In this document: positions 5,349-6,098 of the stretch, in pieces
Numbering within the stretch: position 1 is the stretch's first letter
Layout: every line of letters starts with the position of its first letter
NCBI GenBank assembly: GCA_028289725.1
Contig: JANQOH010000260.1
Location: 1 to 6,098 of the forward strand
From: Alphaproteobacteria bacterium
Lineage (GTDB): Bacteria; Pseudomonadota; Alphaproteobacteria; UBA7887
DNA length: 6,098 nucleotides
Direction of reading: 5' to 3'
Position numbers and translations under genes: made by a program
Notes under the pieces: model-generated
Database searches by the model: none
What the model saw: the letters and a program-made list of their open reading frames with translations, nothing else
What the model was told of the DNA's origin: nothing

Positions 5349-6098
5349 ATGGGTTATAGAGTAGCGGTTGTTGGCGCGACCGGAAATGTTGGTCGCGAAA
5401 TTCTCAACATTTTGTCGGAACGGGATTTCCCGGCGGACGAGGTTGTCGCGCTCGCGTCGGAACGCTCGAAGGGCCGGGAGGTTTCTTACGGCGACGATGG
5501 CGTCCTCGAAGTCCGCGATCTCGCGAAGTTTGATTTCGAAGGCACCGATCTCGGTCTGTTCTCACCGGGCTCAAAAGCGTCCGCGATCCACGCGCCGCGC
5601 GCGGCCGAAGCCGGCTGCGTGGTGGTCGACAATACGTCGCAGTTCCGGATGGATATTGACGTGCCGTTGATCGTGCCGGAGGTCAATCGTGAGGCCTTGG
5701 ACGGGTTCCGCGAACGGAACATCATCGCCAATCCCAATTGCTCGACGATCCAAATGGTGGTCGCGCTGAAGCCACTGCATGACATTGCGCGGATCAAACG
5801 CGTGGTGGTTTCGACCTACCAATCGGTGTCTGGCGCGGGCAAGGCGGCGATGGATGAGTTGTTCGACCAGACGCGAAAGATCTACTTCCAGGAGGAACAT
5901 GAGCCGAGCGAATTTACGCGGCGTATGGCGTTCAACGTGATCCCACATATCGACGTATTTCAACCGGACGGCTCGACCAAAGAAGAGCTAAAGATGGTCC
6001 GCGAAACGCAGAAGATTTTGGATCCTGAGATTGAAGTATCCGCAACCTGCGTGCGCGTGCCGGTTTTCGTCGGCCATGCCGAGGCGGTTAACATCGAG
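5349..6098 (+). CDS. asd: Aspartate-semialdehyde dehydrogenase (3' truncated by window edge)
   Basis: Asd reduces L-aspartyl-4-phosphate with NADPH to L-aspartate-4-semialdehyde, the branch point to lysine/diaminopimelate, methionine and threonine. The reading frame stays open for 250 codons to the window edge, out of roughly 340 expected. The start MGYRVAVVGATGNVG contains the NADP-binding glycine loop. LFSPGSKAS (70-78), VVVDNTSQFRMD (91-102) and the catalytic Cys131 in ANPNCSTIQMV (127-137) follow. Then come QSVSGAGKAAMDEL (158-171), FNVIPHID (195-202), and VRVPVFVGHAEAV (235-247) with the substrate-site Arg236 and His243. NCSTIQ rather than the NCTVS of E. coli places it in the shorter clade of the family. 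ATG 5349 is chosen because an in-frame TGA at 5340-5342 blocks extension and the N terminus fits. The start lacks a strong Shine-Dalgarno. Whether it shares the leu transcript is unclear because an antisense gene intervenes. Confidence 0.95.
   Translation, partial: MGYRVAVVGATGNVGREILNILSERDFPADEVVALASERSKGREVSYGDDGVLEVRDLAKFDFEGTDLGLFSPGSKASAIHAPRAAEAGCVVVDNTSQFRMDIDVPLIVPEVNREALDGFRERNIIANPNCSTIQMVVALKPLHDIARIKRVVVSTYQSVSGAGKAAMDELFDQTRKIYFQEEHEPSEFTRRMAFNVIPHIDVFQPDGSTKEELKMVRETQKILDPEIEVSATCVRVPVFVGHAEAVNIE

Noticed and set aside
1..6098. Novel defence, mobile or CRISPR-like system
   Set aside because: Every stretch longer than 50 bp is accounted for by recognised housekeeping genes or the Mpo1-like gene. 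I saw no repeat arrays, transposase motifs, terminal inverted repeats or obvious shifts in base composition.

Overview
This window looks like a stretch of alphaproteobacterial chromosome, GC-rich by eye at about 60%. The gene order is rimM-trmD-rplS-leuC-leuD-leuB, then a small reverse-strand gene, then asd. To my recollection a ribosome/tRNA-modification operon running into leuCDB and asd is typical of Rhodospirillales-like Alphaproteobacteria. The protein motifs also fit that group: L19 starts MNMIEQLESEQ and ends in an Ala-rich tail, TrmD has LLEYPHYTRP, and Asd starts MGYRVAVVGATGNVG. The order-level placement is an inference from memory. There are no RNA genes, mobile elements, CRISPR arrays or long intergenic gaps; the largest gap between genes is 44 bp.

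Layout: 1-9 is probably the last two codons and stop of the upstream gene, expected to be rpsP. 22-1745 holds the translation block: rimM (16S/30S maturation), trmD (m1G37 tRNA methyltransferase, overlapping rimM by 4 nt) and rplS (ribosomal protein L19). 1758-4975 holds leucine biosynthesis: leuC and leuD are the two subunits of isopropylmalate isomerase and leuB is isopropylmalate dehydrogenase. leuC starts only 12 nt after rplS, so no intergenic space is available for a separate leu promoter or a leucine attenuator. 4972-5304 on the minus strand encodes a small membrane protein of the Mpo1/DUF962 family. From 5349 to the right edge is asd, aspartate-semialdehyde dehydrogenase, cut off by the window after 250 codons.

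Functionally, RimM, TrmD and L19 serve ribosome and tRNA quality. LeuC, LeuD and LeuB carry out the steps from 2-isopropylmalate to 2-oxoisocaproate; leuA is not here. Asd makes the branch-point intermediate for Lys/DAP, Met and Thr. All catalytic signatures I could check are intact except one conservative Asp-to-Glu change in TrmD.

I found no undescribed multi-gene system; this is mainly an ordinary housekeeping region. The points most worth a second look are the antisense Mpo1-like gene between leuB and asd, its stop codon shared with leuB in a CTAG palindrome, the TrmD substitution, and three TGACG repeats in the 44-bp divergent gap before asd.
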